A stretch of DNA of 64,000 bases from Panicum virgatum. Its lineage: Eukaryota; Streptophyta; Magnoliopsida; Poales; Poaceae. Location: NCBI RefSeq assembly GCF_016808335.1, contig NC_053148.1:19794461-19858460 (forward strand), written 5' to 3'. Positions 45,731 to 57,732 of the stretch are shown here, piece by piece. Position numbers and translations under genes: made by a program. Numbering within the stretch: the first letter of the stretch is position 1; each line of letters begins with the position of its first letter. The notes below the pieces were generated by a model. It did not search any database. It had not been told where the DNA came from and saw nothing but the letters and a program-made list of their open reading frames with translations.

Positions 45731-47231
45731 TGACCATCTACATTGCACTCTTTAATCGGAATATCAAGTAACATTGTACCATTGCTCTAACAAAAACCAC
45801 AACTTCATGTTGTTCATTCTAAATGTTATTGAGGGATAACTTTGTTATTTGATCTTGGGAAACTTGTAGACCTTTTTGTGTGCCTATTAGTGTTTTGAGT
45901 CTTTTTCTTTATGTCTTTTTAGAGAGATTTATGAAGCATTGCACCACCCTTTGATTCTAAACTTGTGGCTAGTTAACTTAGGCTAATTTTTTGTTTTGTT
46001 TTAGACCACCTCATCATGCCATATCATTTTGTTCACCCACCCCGTGTTGAATTGCATAACATGTTGTTCGTCTCACCCTTGCATTGCATTGCATGTTGCA
46101 TAAAAAAAACTTTTTTCTAAAAAAACATTGACTAGCCTCGCTTTTGAGATTCTAAAACCCTTAGGAAAACCACTCATAGGTCAATCCTAAAACCATAGGG
46201 TATGTTTTTCATTCAGAAAAAAATCTAACTTTTGTTTATCTGTAGTTTTTTTTTGAAACCACCTTAGATAGAATTTCTATACCCAACACTCTCTCTTCAA
46301 AATTTTTGTTTTAAGCCAAAAATATAGGAAACCCATAAACCTACTTCTAAAACCTTCATAGCTTGGTTGCTTGATCCTTTTTCGATAAATAACCTTTTCA
46401 TTGACAAAAGGCTCACTTCAAGCCTCACTTCTTATGAAGTGTCGCGGAGGCTTTTTGTCACTCTTAGCAATTGTTTTTGAATAAGCTAGTTGCGGAACGA
46501 CATCGAAAGGTCCTTTCAACCTTGCTAACACCTATTTTTGCTAACTTTGCATTTTGCATCCATTCCATTGTTCATGCACTCATTTTGCTAGCTTGGTCTC
46601 AATCTTATTGATGTATGCTTTCCTATCTATGTAGTGCTAATCATGATAGCATTTACCTTTTGCAATCTTGTGTAAACATGATGTTTAGACATGATTGAAG
46701 ACCATCATCATTTAGTTACCAAGCTATGAGGTTGCATTTGGTTGGTTTATAAGCTTTGCAATGCGCTTTATTTTTTCTTGTGCTATAAAGGCCTATTGAT
46801 CTTGGGATAGACATGATGTTTTGACCTTGGTTAAATAAGTCTTTTTGGCTATGGAGAAGTTCGGCAACCTAGTTGTAAACATGGTGTTTAGAACTAGGTG
46901 TAAACGTTGTCTTTGTTTATATACCTTCCTCTCATTTGCATTTACACTAGCACACACGTACACTCACTAGTTTCGCTAAGCTAGCTATGCCACAAATTGA
47001 GATCTTAGGAATGGTGGGTTTGTCACTTTGTTGGCATTTGTTTCTACTCCCGACCGTCACCTTGGAGGTAGACTGTGCACTTGAATTGTTTTGCAGGCAT
47101 GACAAAGTGTTCCCATGAATTCGTGATCAAAGAATAAATCAAATTCGTCAACATCTCCAAAGTTCGAGAGCAAGGCCCGCTGTTTTCATCAAATTTTGTG
47201 CATGGACAGAGACATACAAGAAAGAAAAAGT

Positions 47232-47580
47232 TGATATTCAGAAGCTCCATGAAATTACCATTCCAACGCATCCAAGATCAATGAATTTGAAGACCCGTAC
47301 AAGGAGATATGACAAAAACTTTGGACGCTGCGCGTTCTGAAATTCGGAACAGATTGCAGCGCTGGGATAAAATGGACATAACTCTCTTGTTCGGAATCAA
47401 TTTTGCGCGAATGAATACTCGTTGGGAATAAAAATTCGTGCACTTCGCAATGGAGTAATGTTTCAGTATATGTTCTGTTCTGGAAATTGAAAGAAAAATT
47501 CGTGAAGATGAGGTAGCAATGGGACAACGAGGAAATGAAGGAGGCGACGACGATGAGAAGCAAGGGTTGGGACCATGACT
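47232..47580 (+). repeat. B2 internal module 4
   Basis: Counterpart of B1 module 4 with GATATTCAGAAGCTCCATG, GGAGATATGACAAAAACTTT, GCGCGTTCTGAAATTC, CAGATTGCAGCGCTGGG and the terminal GACGACGATGAGAAGC. Confidence 0.75.
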
Positions 47581-49618
47581 TAGTACAAGAAGAAGTTGAA
47601 GGAAATTAAGGCAACAAAGGTGAAGACACATTGAAGATGATATTTATACACATGAGGGAAGAACTTCAAAAATTACAAGATGGTCCATCTTCTCCTTCCA
47701 CGCCTAACATCATGCTAAGCATGGGGGAGGATTTTGTGGACAAGGAAGAAAGATCTCATGGAGTAATATAATCACGGTTGCCACAAGACGCTCATGATTC
47801 TTCTTACATGCTTAGAACAATGCTTAAGTATGGAGGAGGCCGCGCTACACTTCATAACGAGCATCGAGAAGGACGGTAATTCTTCCTCAACTCTCTCTTT
47901 TTCTAAATGCTTGTACATATATGCCTTCAACCAAAGATGCAATCTTTGTATATCTCTCCGTATAATAACATGGCTACTAGGAGTACAACCTAGATTTGTT
48001 TTAGTTTTCAATGAATGATAACCACCATCACCTTGAGCTCACCACGATGATATTCTTATATGCTCTTGCTTATGGAAAAGTGATGAAAGTTGCCGCTTTA
48101 TTTTACCTACGCTATGTTGTATATGACTTGACCATTTGCTCTCAATTAAATGGAATTAAAATGATTAAATACCAGCTTTTTTATTTGTGGAGGTTAAATG
48201 ACTAAATTCTAAACCCACATATTCTATGTTGCTCTTTGATTTAAGTCTACCGATGACCTTACACCTTGTGTTGTTTAATTTGAAAACTTAATTCCTATGC
48301 TATCTACATTTGTAAATCTCTTGCAAAGTTCTACCTACCAAAACCTATACATACATATTCTTTCATGATGAAACTTTTAGATTGCAAACTTATATTTTGA
48401 TGAGTTGGATTAAGATTGATTTCTTTGGTACGAGACTAAGAAGCTGGTCATTCCATTTTTTTGTGTAACCTTCTTTTTGCTAGCCTATTTATCCATGCAT
48501 TGTGAGTTTCTACTTCGGAAATTTTGCAAACCTCGCTGGATATCCACCCTAAACCAAAAATATCTTTTTGTGATTACCTCCTTGACCACAACCCAATTTG
48601 AGTATGGATTATCATTTCGACGGAATCAAAAGAATCAAGGGCACCATATAAAGAAAAGTTTTGGGAGACAAGGCTCCCCGGAGATTCAAGAGGTTCTACG
48701 AAGAAGAAGGTGAATTTGAGATACTTACCCTAGCTAGTTGGTTCTCCCACTATTCATACTCGAGGACGAGCATTCGTTCAAGCATGGGGGGATGGCTGGG
48801 TAAGTATTCTATGTTATCAAAAGTTCTAAGGAGTAAAAAGAAAGTAAAAAAGGAGAAAAGAAAAGAAAAAAAAGAAAAAATGAGAAGAATAAAATGCTCC
48901 TTAGTTCTTTTTGGCTTCATTAATTTTCCAAGTTACTTTGAAGAACTATTCCATACTCAAATCTTCCAACCATGTGCAATCCGATAACGAGAACTTCATT
49001 TGTATATCGGGATCATCCATTTGCCACTTGCACATGCCCACCTATCTAAATGTGTGTGTTTCATCTTTCTCCCTCTCCAACATTATTTTCCAATGGCCTT
49101 TTTGACTAGTCTCGGTAATTCCATTAGATCTCTCTCTTAGTTTGACAATATTTCAGATATAATGTTTTGTTAGGATTGTTTTTACCTACCAAGCTCCACA
49201 TAAGTCTTCCACTTTTATATATTAGTAGAATAGGTTGAAGACAATCTAATGTAGGCTTGAGAGACTTGATGAGATGAGTATTTCCATGATCTTTTGCAAG
49301 AGAACCTCACTTATGTTTGATATGCATTCTTTTGAAAACTCTTCACGATGAAACAAGGTAAATGTTTGAAGTTCGCTTAAGTTTGAGAGCATTGCATTTA
49401 TCTATTATTGTGGCATGTTCTTTAATTGCTGGTCTATCTTCCATAATGAAAAAGTAGCCGGTCACAATATGAACTAAAATGCTAAATACTTGAGAGAGCA
49501 ATATGTCTTGTTATGTATGACTAAGTGCAGAGAGGATATTGAGGGGCAACGCTGATTTCTTTATAAGCAAAGCTCCTGGATTTACTCGAGGACGAGCAAG
49601 GTTTGAGCATGGGGGGAA

Positions 49619-50994
49619 TGTTGGCGCTCCTTAAGTACCCGTTTTATCCGTTGTTTATCCTTGATAATGGCATGAATTCAATATTAAAATTACTAACCGT
49701 CCTAACCCCGGCTTAATTATTGGTCATTTTCACATTTGCACATATATTTTGGAGGAACTTCGTTTTTGTAGGTTTTTGGCCTATTTTGGAGCATGAAATG
49801 ATGAGGCCCGTGATCGAGCGCTAACACGGAGAAAGACGAAGCCCAAAGCCCAAAGGAAGGACCAAAGCCCATGTTGATTCGAAGCCCATTCATGCACATC
49901 CACCTTCCAAGAGAGCCCAAGGACCAAAGCACGAAGCCGTAAAACTCTGGGGGACTTAAACAGAAGATGCTGGAGCTTGGTCGACAAGCACCCCTATCTA
50001 AATCGCGAAGATAATGACGTCTAAAGCCCACATGTAAAGGTGGAACACGCCCCAAGGCTCCCCAAGGGCATAAATACAACCCCCTAGGCGCCCAAGGGAG
50101 GGGATCCAATCCACCCAGAACTCGACGAAAACCTAGGGCTAAGACCGGAGGGAGATGACGGCCGCCGCAAGTCTTCGAGGGTACCTAGGAGATGGCTTAG
50201 GCCACCCCTAGCCGCCATGGCCTCCCTGCGAGGTTGTGCCATGGTGGGGTTCGAGAGTCATCCCCAACATTCGTCGGGGTATGTACACACACGATGGTGA
50301 TATCAATCTACTCTTTATTCTAGTTGTCTCGACTTTGGTCTATTTCAATGCATGCTTTCTTTCTCATATGTAATGCATCCATATGTTCATAGTAAGATTA
50401 GATCTATTCATGGTAATTAGTCTACATCTTGCGGAAACGTTGAGGTAGCATGTTTTAGCTAGTGGTTGATTACCCTGGTGTGGTGACAGCATGGCGGAGG
50501 GAAAAGTTCTAGCGACGACATGATGTGGAATAGGATCGATGGCGAGTACCATGGGAGTCTATGGTAAAGCTTTGGGAAACCTTAGGCGTCGACACGCACC
50601 TCGCACCAGCGACCTTGGGAAAGCAGGCCGCTTGCGAGCTACGTTTCTGAGAGATGATTTCGTGTACCTTTAGTTGAGATGCAATCTATGCTTTGATCAC
50701 CTTTTTCACTAGAACCGTACCTAGAGACGATAGGCACTAGCTCCTTGGTTGTGTTATCTCATCTACGGTTGTGGGTGTGATGAACACTTATGCTTCATTC
50801 ATATCTATCAAGTGTTCAAATTATATGCAATCTTCGCTTCATGTTTAGGATAGGTTTGATAGATTAGATGGTAAACCCTAGTCGGTTCGCTTCCGATCCA
50901 CGGATGATAAACCTTGGGGGAGTACTCTAAGGGAAAAGCTACCACGATCCGTGCGCTTGCGGTACATAAATTGGTGCTTTAAGAAGCGTCAACA
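49619..50994 (+). repeat. B2 right (3') LTR
   Basis: 1376 bp, TGTTGGCGCTCC to GCGTCAACA. It lacks the 531-bp segment of the left LTR but keeps about 17 bp (AAAGGAAGGACCAAAGC) lost from the left copy. Confidence 0.9.
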
Positions 50995-53619
50995 GTTCTT
51001 TATCGAGAACCGACTAGGAAGCCTTTCATCAATTACTCCAGGCGCTCCTATTCAGTGGCCTGAATGGAATAGAAAACCAGTCGACAAGAGTCAGGTCCCC
51101 CAACTTCTCGAGCGAATTGCCGTTCCAAGGCAAATGTTGACTGGGGAAACAGTCATGTTTGACTGGATGAAGTGAAGAATCCAGCCATTACAGGCTCGGG
51201 AATTGCTTGGATTCCAGTATCAGGGAACAACTGATCCGTCAAGATACTCGAAGGAAGAGATATCGGATAATGTAGTTTTTAGTCAAGTACAACGACTTCT
51301 GAAGAATGTAAAGAAAATCCCAGTTGTTCCTGGCGAAGCAGGTACTTGATAAGAGTAGTAGAAATAGAGTACTTTACGATAGTGTAAATCTGATAGGATT
51401 TGCTTTCTGTAGGAGGATGTGAATCGCTTTATGAGTAGTCCTTCGCTATCAGGCATTTGCTCGCCCTTTTGTTCTTCTAATTTCCTCGAACTGTTAATCA
51501 AATCTTAGTATGCTCATATGAGGTTTCATATAAACAATACTAATGTCTAGATTTGGTTGTGCAGATGAGGCAGCGTTTGGGGAAAGGTGTGATGGAGAGC
51601 ACAGCCCCACTCCAAGTGCTGATGCCCAGACTAAGCGCCTAAGGAGTACTCAGTCAGTGGTGAGGAAGCGTAGCAGCTCCTCCCACACTACTAGCGACAG
51701 GTAAGTAGCTAGTTGTTTTTGCAATCGAGTACTTTCTAGTTGTCGATTTGCAAGTTTTGATTTGTGTTTTTGCTTTTCCAAATCCGGCGACTAAGATGCC
51801 ACAGACCTCATCATCTGGAGATGATACTGCGGTGGGACAAACTGTCCCCTCCACCATAGTGGACCCATCAAGTGGGATCAGAGCTACTCCTTCAGCGAGT
51901 AGTTCCGATGTGGATAAGACCATCGATGCGGGTAAGCTGGCTGTGATCGCAAAGCCTGCCCCCAAATTTGGCATCAAGGGGTTTGCCCTAATAAGAGCTC
52001 CTGCGTAAGTTCTTTAGAACTTGTATGTGTAGGATCTGTTTTGAATCTAGTAGTTTGTAACTACTTTTTCTTTGCAGAGATGCGGTCCTGGGAGAGGACG
52101 TGGGGGCTAAGAGTCACTCGGCTTCTCAGCCAGGGCTGGAGAAGCCCCCGAGTACTCCTGAGATGAGTGCTCATGATGAGGAGGTGATGGCCAATGCTAT
52201 GCTTCTGGATTCACCATTGCTCAATCCTGAGAGGGCCAATGAGGAGATCCCAGAAGATGGTGGAAGCAGCAAGCTTCCAGGAGAAGGAGAATGCGAGAAG
52301 CTTCCTGAGGGAGGCAATAATAAACAGCCTACGGAGACCCCTACAGGTAAGCTTGCAATGCCTTGTAGAAAGGTATCCTTTCATTTGCCCTTAGTGTGAT
52401 TAAGTAGCATGTGCTTCCTTTAGATTCCCAAAACACGGGGAATAGTGTAGGAAGAATTGAGGAAGTGCCCAAGAGGGCTGTTACTGAGGTGGTGGCGAGT
52501 ACTTCCCAAGTCATATCAGGAAGTGACTTGCCAAGAGGGAAGGTGGAGCTAGCTGTCAAGCTGCTGGAGGTAAGTAGTCGAATACTTCGAGTACTTTTAG
52601 AATAGATTGAGTAGTATACTGATCTTTTTATTTTGCAGGAGGCATTAGGACGAAAGGGTGTCCAGTCTCCAGATGAGACAGAGCTGAATACTCTCAAGGA
52701 AAGGGTTAAGATGCTCTCGTCTGAGAAGACTGCTCTTAAAGGGAAGGTAAAGAAGCTTTCCCAGTCTAAGAAAGGTTAGTCTTTAGCATTTGATATGCAC
52801 TCGGCTAGTAAATCTGTTTAGTGTTTATAAGATTTTCTTTCTATCGAGTACACAGCTTGTGCCAAATCTTTAGAGATTCAGGAAAGCTTGGTACTGGATT
52901 TAAAGATTCTTATATACCGAAACACAGATAAAATAAAGAAGCTCAAGAAGATCAAGGAGGACTCTGACCGTCAGGCAGCATCGATGCTGCAACAACTCAA
53001 GACTTTGTCAGAGTCTCGAGACTCGATGCAACGAGAACTCGTGGAGTTGAGAGATGTCAGGGATGCCGCCCTGGAGGTGGCCGAGGCCATGGAAATCCCA
53101 CAAAAGGATGGAGATGAGCCGTTCACGCTGGCTGGGTGGCTTCATAGGGTACCTGGAGCCTTCGAAAGGTTTGTCTCCCACATTATTCGCAGTACGTAGG
53201 TCACGTACTTGGGTTGGTAAAATCTTATTGGCCGACCACTTGTCTGGATGCTCTTGGACGGGGAGCCAAGGCTGACTATACAGATGATCAATTCCGTCAG
53301 TATTTGGCAAAAACTTCCAGGGTGGCTGATCAGATAGTAGAGTCCTTGAGCAAGGCTGAGTCTCCTTGATCTTTTCTTGTAATTGAAATGGCGTGTGGAC
53401 TGGTAGTACTATGAAACAAATACTGCATATTTGTTGTAATGTTAAGTACTTGTTTAGTATTTGGATTATGGAATCTTGATGTGTCGAGTAGTTGTACTCG
53501 AGGATACTCAGTGTAGGCAGCATCGGGCCCACTTAGTCATAAAGGCAGATACAAGGAATTGTATCTGTAGGTGCCTTAATAGGCAAGGCATTCTCGATTA
53601 GGGTCGAGTTTGTATGGTT

Positions 53620-54960
53620 CTGAAACCATGGTGCTGACCGGTTAGGATTGAATCCCTCGGGATTAATCAAGCACCATAAGAGTGAAAAATCCGTAGCTTA
53701 GTGTAGATTTCCCTTTTTGAAGGAAATTTTTCTATGGACTTCATTGTCCAATCTGGGGGAGATCTCTTTTTAGAGTATCTAGGAGGTATAAGAAGTTTCT
53801 TGATAGATAAGAGGACAGGCAGCTCTCGACAACTACTCAAAGTACTAAGAGAAAACAGGAGTTCTTTTTGTATCTCGAGCAAGCGAGTAGTACCCGTCAA
53901 GTACTCGAGGCAAAAAGAATCCGTAACGGAGATTCCATAGTAAACTAAGCAAGCGGGAAACTTGTGTCAACTTATTTTAGAGTATCAAGAACTTACTTGT
54001 ACTCCTTAAGGGGTTTTTGTAGTTGACCATTTAGGATAGACCTTGTTTGGTTATCCAGATAGTATGCAACTGTTTACGAAAATGGCCAAAACTACTCGAT
54101 CGTATCGAGTAGTATGTCCTATTAATGGACTGGATTGATTTCTGGAATAGGACTGTTAGGATTGAACTCCGTCGAGTTAACCAAGACGTGAATATTCTAG
54201 AAACATCAAAAACTTACTCTAGCAGAGCGAGTAAGGTGTCCTACCTGAGGACTGGAGTGACTCTTAGGCAAGTCTGTTAGATATTAACCCCGTCGAGTTG
54301 TCCAAGATGAAGGTGCCGAAAGAGTATCCAAGACCTACTTGAGCCAGCGAGTAGGGTGTCCTTTAACCAAGGACTGGAGTAATCCTTAAGACAGAACTGT
54401 TAGGTACGAACCCCGTCGGGTTGCCCAAGACGTAAATGTCGAAGGGATATCCAAAGCTTATTCGGGCGAGGTGAGGAAGGTGTCCCATTAACTAGGGACT
54501 GAAGTAATCTTTAAGACAGAACTGTTAGGTACGAACCCCGTCGAGTTGCCCAAGACGTAAATGTCAGAAAGATATCCAAAACCTACTTGAGCGAGGCAAA
54601 TAGGGTGTCCTTTTAACCAAGAACTGGAGTAATCCGTAAGATAGAACTGTTAGGTACGAACCTCGTCGGGTGGCCCAAGACGTAAATGTCGAAGGGATAT
54701 CCAAAACTTAATTGAGAAAGGTGAGTAAGGTGTCCTTTTAACCAAGGACTGGAGTAACTCTTAGGGCAAGTCTGTTAGGTACTAACCCCGTCGGGTTGCC
54801 CAAGATGAAGGTGCCAAAAGAGTATCCAAGACCTACTTGAGCGGGGCGAGTAGAGTGTCCTACCAGAGGACTAGAGTATCTTTTAGGACAGAACTGTTAG
54901 GTACGAACCCCGTCGGGTTGCCCAAGACGTAAATGCCCAAAAAGCACTCAAGTATGAACC
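53620..54960. repeat. A2 hairpin tandem-repeat array
   Basis: About ten units of 120-130 bp of the same type as in A1. The AACCC-CGTC-GGGTT hairpin recurs near 54287, 54410, 54533, 54660, 54785 and 54910, with more degenerate copies near 53645, 54037 and 54160. Each unit also has an AAGGACTGGAGTAATCCTT-type inverted repeat and a CGAG..GCGAGTA motif. It follows the antisense gene, where the pol end would lie in an intact element. Confidence 0.85.
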
Positions 54961-55275
54961 ATAAACACTACTCGATAGCTACTCTAGTGCTGAGCAAGAC
55001 TTTCGAGATGGGGTATTGGTTGTGTGAGCGAAAGCCAAGTAGTCGATATATGAGGAATCAACTTTATTTGGATTTGTCGAGATTACAATAACTGTACAAT
55101 GACAGACTCTGACTCTTAAGACCTACCCCTTGCTCGTTGGACGTGCGCAATGGTTTACATGACTGAATTTATTTGAAGATAAAACTAGTCGATACAGAGG
55201 TCGACTAGATTCGTGGAAGGGTCTCCTTCAGGAGAGGTGCCCCAAGGGTCTTGCGGAGTGAGTCACACTGGAAGA

Positions 55276-56718
55276 TCATGTGAGAGCTCTTTGGGTGGAT
55301 AAAGCACTTGCGTAGCAGTACTTTGTTGATCCTGTTTCCGCTCTGAGACGATTCACCTTGATGCTGGGTGCGTGGTTTACCCTGAGGGCGGGAACTAATG
55401 GTTGCCGGCTTGTGCTTCTTGAAAAATACGGAAGCCTTTGGCGGGATGCGGTAGTTGGAAGAAGGGCTGATTCCTTTCTTCTTGAGATGATGATGTTGCG
55501 CGCATCGCGCCCAACATTGATCACACTACGGAGGTCGTAGTTGGAGTAGTTGTAGTTGGAGTAGTCGTAGTTGTCACCTTGTTGTTCTTGTAGGGTGTTA
55601 GCGAGGTGCTGACGCCTGAATGCCCACTTCTGGTTGAGCTGGCGACGACGTTCGTAGAGGTCTTCTGCTGGATTCTGCTCGTCTAGTTGGACGGTGACGG
55701 TCACCGCTGGAGGAGGAGGGGCAACAGGTAGATCCTCATTGGTGGTATCTAGGGCTTCTATGATTGTAGGAGGAGTAGTTTCCATGTTGTCGGAAAGGTA
55801 CTCGTCGAAATCATCAGAATTGTAGTCGTCGAGGTTGAGATGCTCCGTGGGATCACCCTCAGGTTCATCAGCGATACGAACCATGTGGATTTCACGGCAA
55901 AGGACTTGAACTGCTTGGTCTTGTTTGTCTAAGGACAGATCTAGAGGAGTTCTCTGTTGGTAGGGCAGATCCGCTGGCTATGAGCCGGAAGCGTTGGGAT
56001 CTTGTGCCTTCGTGAGATGCACCGTCTGTCCTTGCGGCATTGCATATATAACCAATTTAGGCAGGGAATCCTGATCGGACTTGAGGTTCTTAGGCGAGCT
56101 GGACTCGGCTTGTTTACTATACTGGATTAGGTCGTCCAGCTATTCCTCCGGATCGGAAGAATACTCGGATTCGGAGTAGGTTAGCCCACCGATTTTTGAG
56201 TATGTATGCTTTGGGTGAAGGATAAATGGTATGCCCATCTCTACACAGAGGGCATTCTCGTTCATCCAGTGTAGCCATGATTGAGTAGGAGTTAGCCCCT
56301 CAGATTCCTTAATCCAGGGTTTCTCATAGATTGAGTCGCTGGATTGTTCTGGAGCCTTGGCTTTTCCTTTTTTAAGCTTGGCCAGTTCCCAAAGAGTGTC
56401 GGCGTGTTTGGGTGGGCTAGCCATAGCGTCCATGAACAGCTCGACGTTGTCTGACCATTCTTCGATATCGTCGAACGATTCAAAGTTCTCGAGACCATTC
56501 ATGAAGCGATCAAAGTCTTGATCGAATTTGGACTCGACTGGTTTCGGAGTCCGAGTGTGAGCAGGTTTTGGTGAAGGGCTCTGAGGTATCCTGGAGATAG
56601 ACGGTCCCATCCGAACAAGCCGGGGTGTTTGTCTCACCAGCTCCCCCGCAGATTCCTCCTCCCGATTTCTGCTCTTTGTTTTGCAGAGTGCGTTCAACCA
56701 CCTTAATGCAGTCGGCAA
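55276..56718 (-). pseudogene. A2 gag remnant, C-terminal part
   Basis: Minus-strand frames 56718-56140 and 55884-55276 carry acidic, Pro/Ser-rich gag-like sequence (KFDQDFDRFMNGLENFESFDD; EHLNLDDYNSDDFDEYLSD). In another frame near 55310-55260 a zinc-knuckle-like FIHPKSSHMIFQCDSLR aligns with CPIHPKSNHSMWEC of A1. Stops and frameshifts separate the pieces. The retrotransposon gag core and all of pol are missing below 55250. Confidence 0.7.
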
Positions 56719-56872
56719 GCTTCGAATTTACCCGATCGATCCCTTAGAGCATATCGCCCGGCCTCTTCTGTGGTGGGTTTAGTGCTTTAGGTTTCTACTG
56801 TGGCGCAGATGGGTTGAGAGCGGTTTCTGCAAGTTTAATGCAGCCCTCTATCGATCGTGAAAATTGATCCAC

Positions 56873-57247
56873 TCAGGCGAGTAGTTTTGAGTTTTTGATC
56901 ATAGGGCGTTTGATCGTCTTGAGATGAGCCAGGTATTTTCCAAGAGTTTTGGAAAGGTGAGGCTTTTCGGAATCAGAATTTGTGTCGAACTCGACCAAAC
57001 AACGAGTTTGGTTTTGAGTTGTCACGTTTTCCGGGTTGTCCGAGTCGAGTTCGGGTGGAACTCTTTTCTCATCGAGATCCGCGGACTCGCGGATGTCGGT
57101 GAGTTGGGAGCGGGTTTTCGATTTAGGCGAGTTAGGCGTGACAATGTGGCTGGAGAAGCCTCTCATTCCGTCATCCGTACATGCCCAAGAACCGAAAATG
57201 AGGGTTGTGCCTTCCGGCACGTTGTTGGCGTCGCTTGATCCGGCCAT
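56873..57247 (-). pseudogene. A2 gag remnant, N-terminal part
   Basis: ATG at 57247 (MAGSSDANN) after the primer site opens a frame to 56873. LIFGSWACTDDGMRGFSSH parallels FIFGSWVCVTNGSGGFDSH at the start of A1 gag. A stop separates it from the downstream fragment. Confidence 0.75.
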
Positions 57248-57293
57248 CGAATTCGTTGGTGAACTCACCGAATCCCCTACCTGGCGCACCAGC

Positions 57294-57570
57294 TGTTGGT
57301 GTTTACCGTCAAGCCTGATCAGGGATACCCTTAGCAGTAGGGTTTGTAGGTAGGGATCGACTGCTCTAGAACTCGATGGTGCAAGGAACACAAAGATTTA
57401 GACAGGTTTGGGCCGCGAGTTTGTGTAATACCCTACGTCCTGTGTGGTTTGTATTGCCTTAGGTGTTGATGATCGTTTGGATGGGGTCCCTGCCCACCCT
57501 TATATATCCGCGGGGACAGGGTTACATGGAAAGTCCTAGCTGAGTACAGTTGGAAACCTACTACAACACA
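57294..57570 (-). repeat. A2 5' LTR, truncated
   Basis: Starts TGTTGGTGTTTACC and follows the other A LTRs up to CTACTACAACACA, then stops at 57570 where gag-like sequence begins. About 140 bp of the LTR are missing. Confidence 0.85.
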
Positions 57571-57732
57571 CTGCGGAGTGAGTCACACTAGAAGATCGTG
57601 TGATAGCTCTTTGGGTGGATAAAGCACTTGCGTAGCAATACTTTGTTGATCCTGTTGCCACCCTGAGGTGATTCACCTTGGTGCGGGGTGCGTGGTTTAC
57701 CCTGAGGACGGGTACTGGTGGCTGCCGGCTGT
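57571..57732 (-). pseudogene. Third A-family gag fragment
   Basis: CTGCGGAGTGAGTCACAC onward closely matches A2 at about 55252-55415, the zinc-knuckle-like end of gag (CFIHPKSYHTIF on the minus strand). It is cut on one side by the truncated A2 LTR and on the other by the LTR of element C. Confidence 0.75.

Larger units (their letters stand above)
41871..50994 (+). mobile_element. Element B2: second copy of the non-coding LTR family, inside the A2 antisense gene
   Basis: Flanked by a perfect 5-bp duplication GTTCT (41866-41870 and 50995-50999). Left LTR 41871-43760, right LTR 49619-50994. The left LTR has lost both canonical ends (CATTGG for TGTTGG, CAATA for CAACA). The primer site is at 43769-43786 and a purine tract (GCATGGGGGGA) precedes the right LTR. 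The interior parallels B1 almost throughout but lacks module 3 and the adjoining sequence. There is no coding capacity. LTR differences suggest it is older than B1. Confidence 0.92.
41341..53360 (+). pseudogene. A2 antisense gene, relative of the A1 antisense gene, split by B2
   Basis: Starts MAPKKATMGKG at 41341 and is followed by a TAG (41461-41463) and a frameshift. The conserved block LERGLGFPCSSFYSGLL, LTPNFFVHISIFVHLCEAF matches the A1 protein domain by domain. B2 entered at 41871; homology resumes at 51000 (LGSLSSITPGAPIQWPEWN) and continues through candidate introns with GTAAGT-type donors (for example GTAAGTAGCTAG near 51702 and GTAAGTTCTTTAG near 52006). A Ser/Pro/Glu-rich linker follows and then a coiled coil at about 52888-53090 (KIKKLKKIKEDSDRQA, MLQQLKTLSESRD). 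It ends near 53360. The protein is broken here; its role is unknown. Confidence 0.75.
39256..57570 (-). mobile_element. Element A2: pol-less relative of A1, interrupted by element B2
   Basis: Minus-strand orientation: truncated 5' LTR 57570-57294, primer site, gag remnants (57247-55276), hairpin repeats (about 54960-53620), plus-strand antisense gene (41341-53360) and 3' LTR 39671-39256. Protease, reverse transcriptase and integrase are absent between about 55200 and 54960. It is therefore either a deleted copy or a non-autonomous partner of A1-like elements. The 5' LTR is cut after about 277 bp and joined to a gag fragment. Its low-side LTR starts only 5 bp (GATAG) from the A1 5' LTR. Confidence 0.85.
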
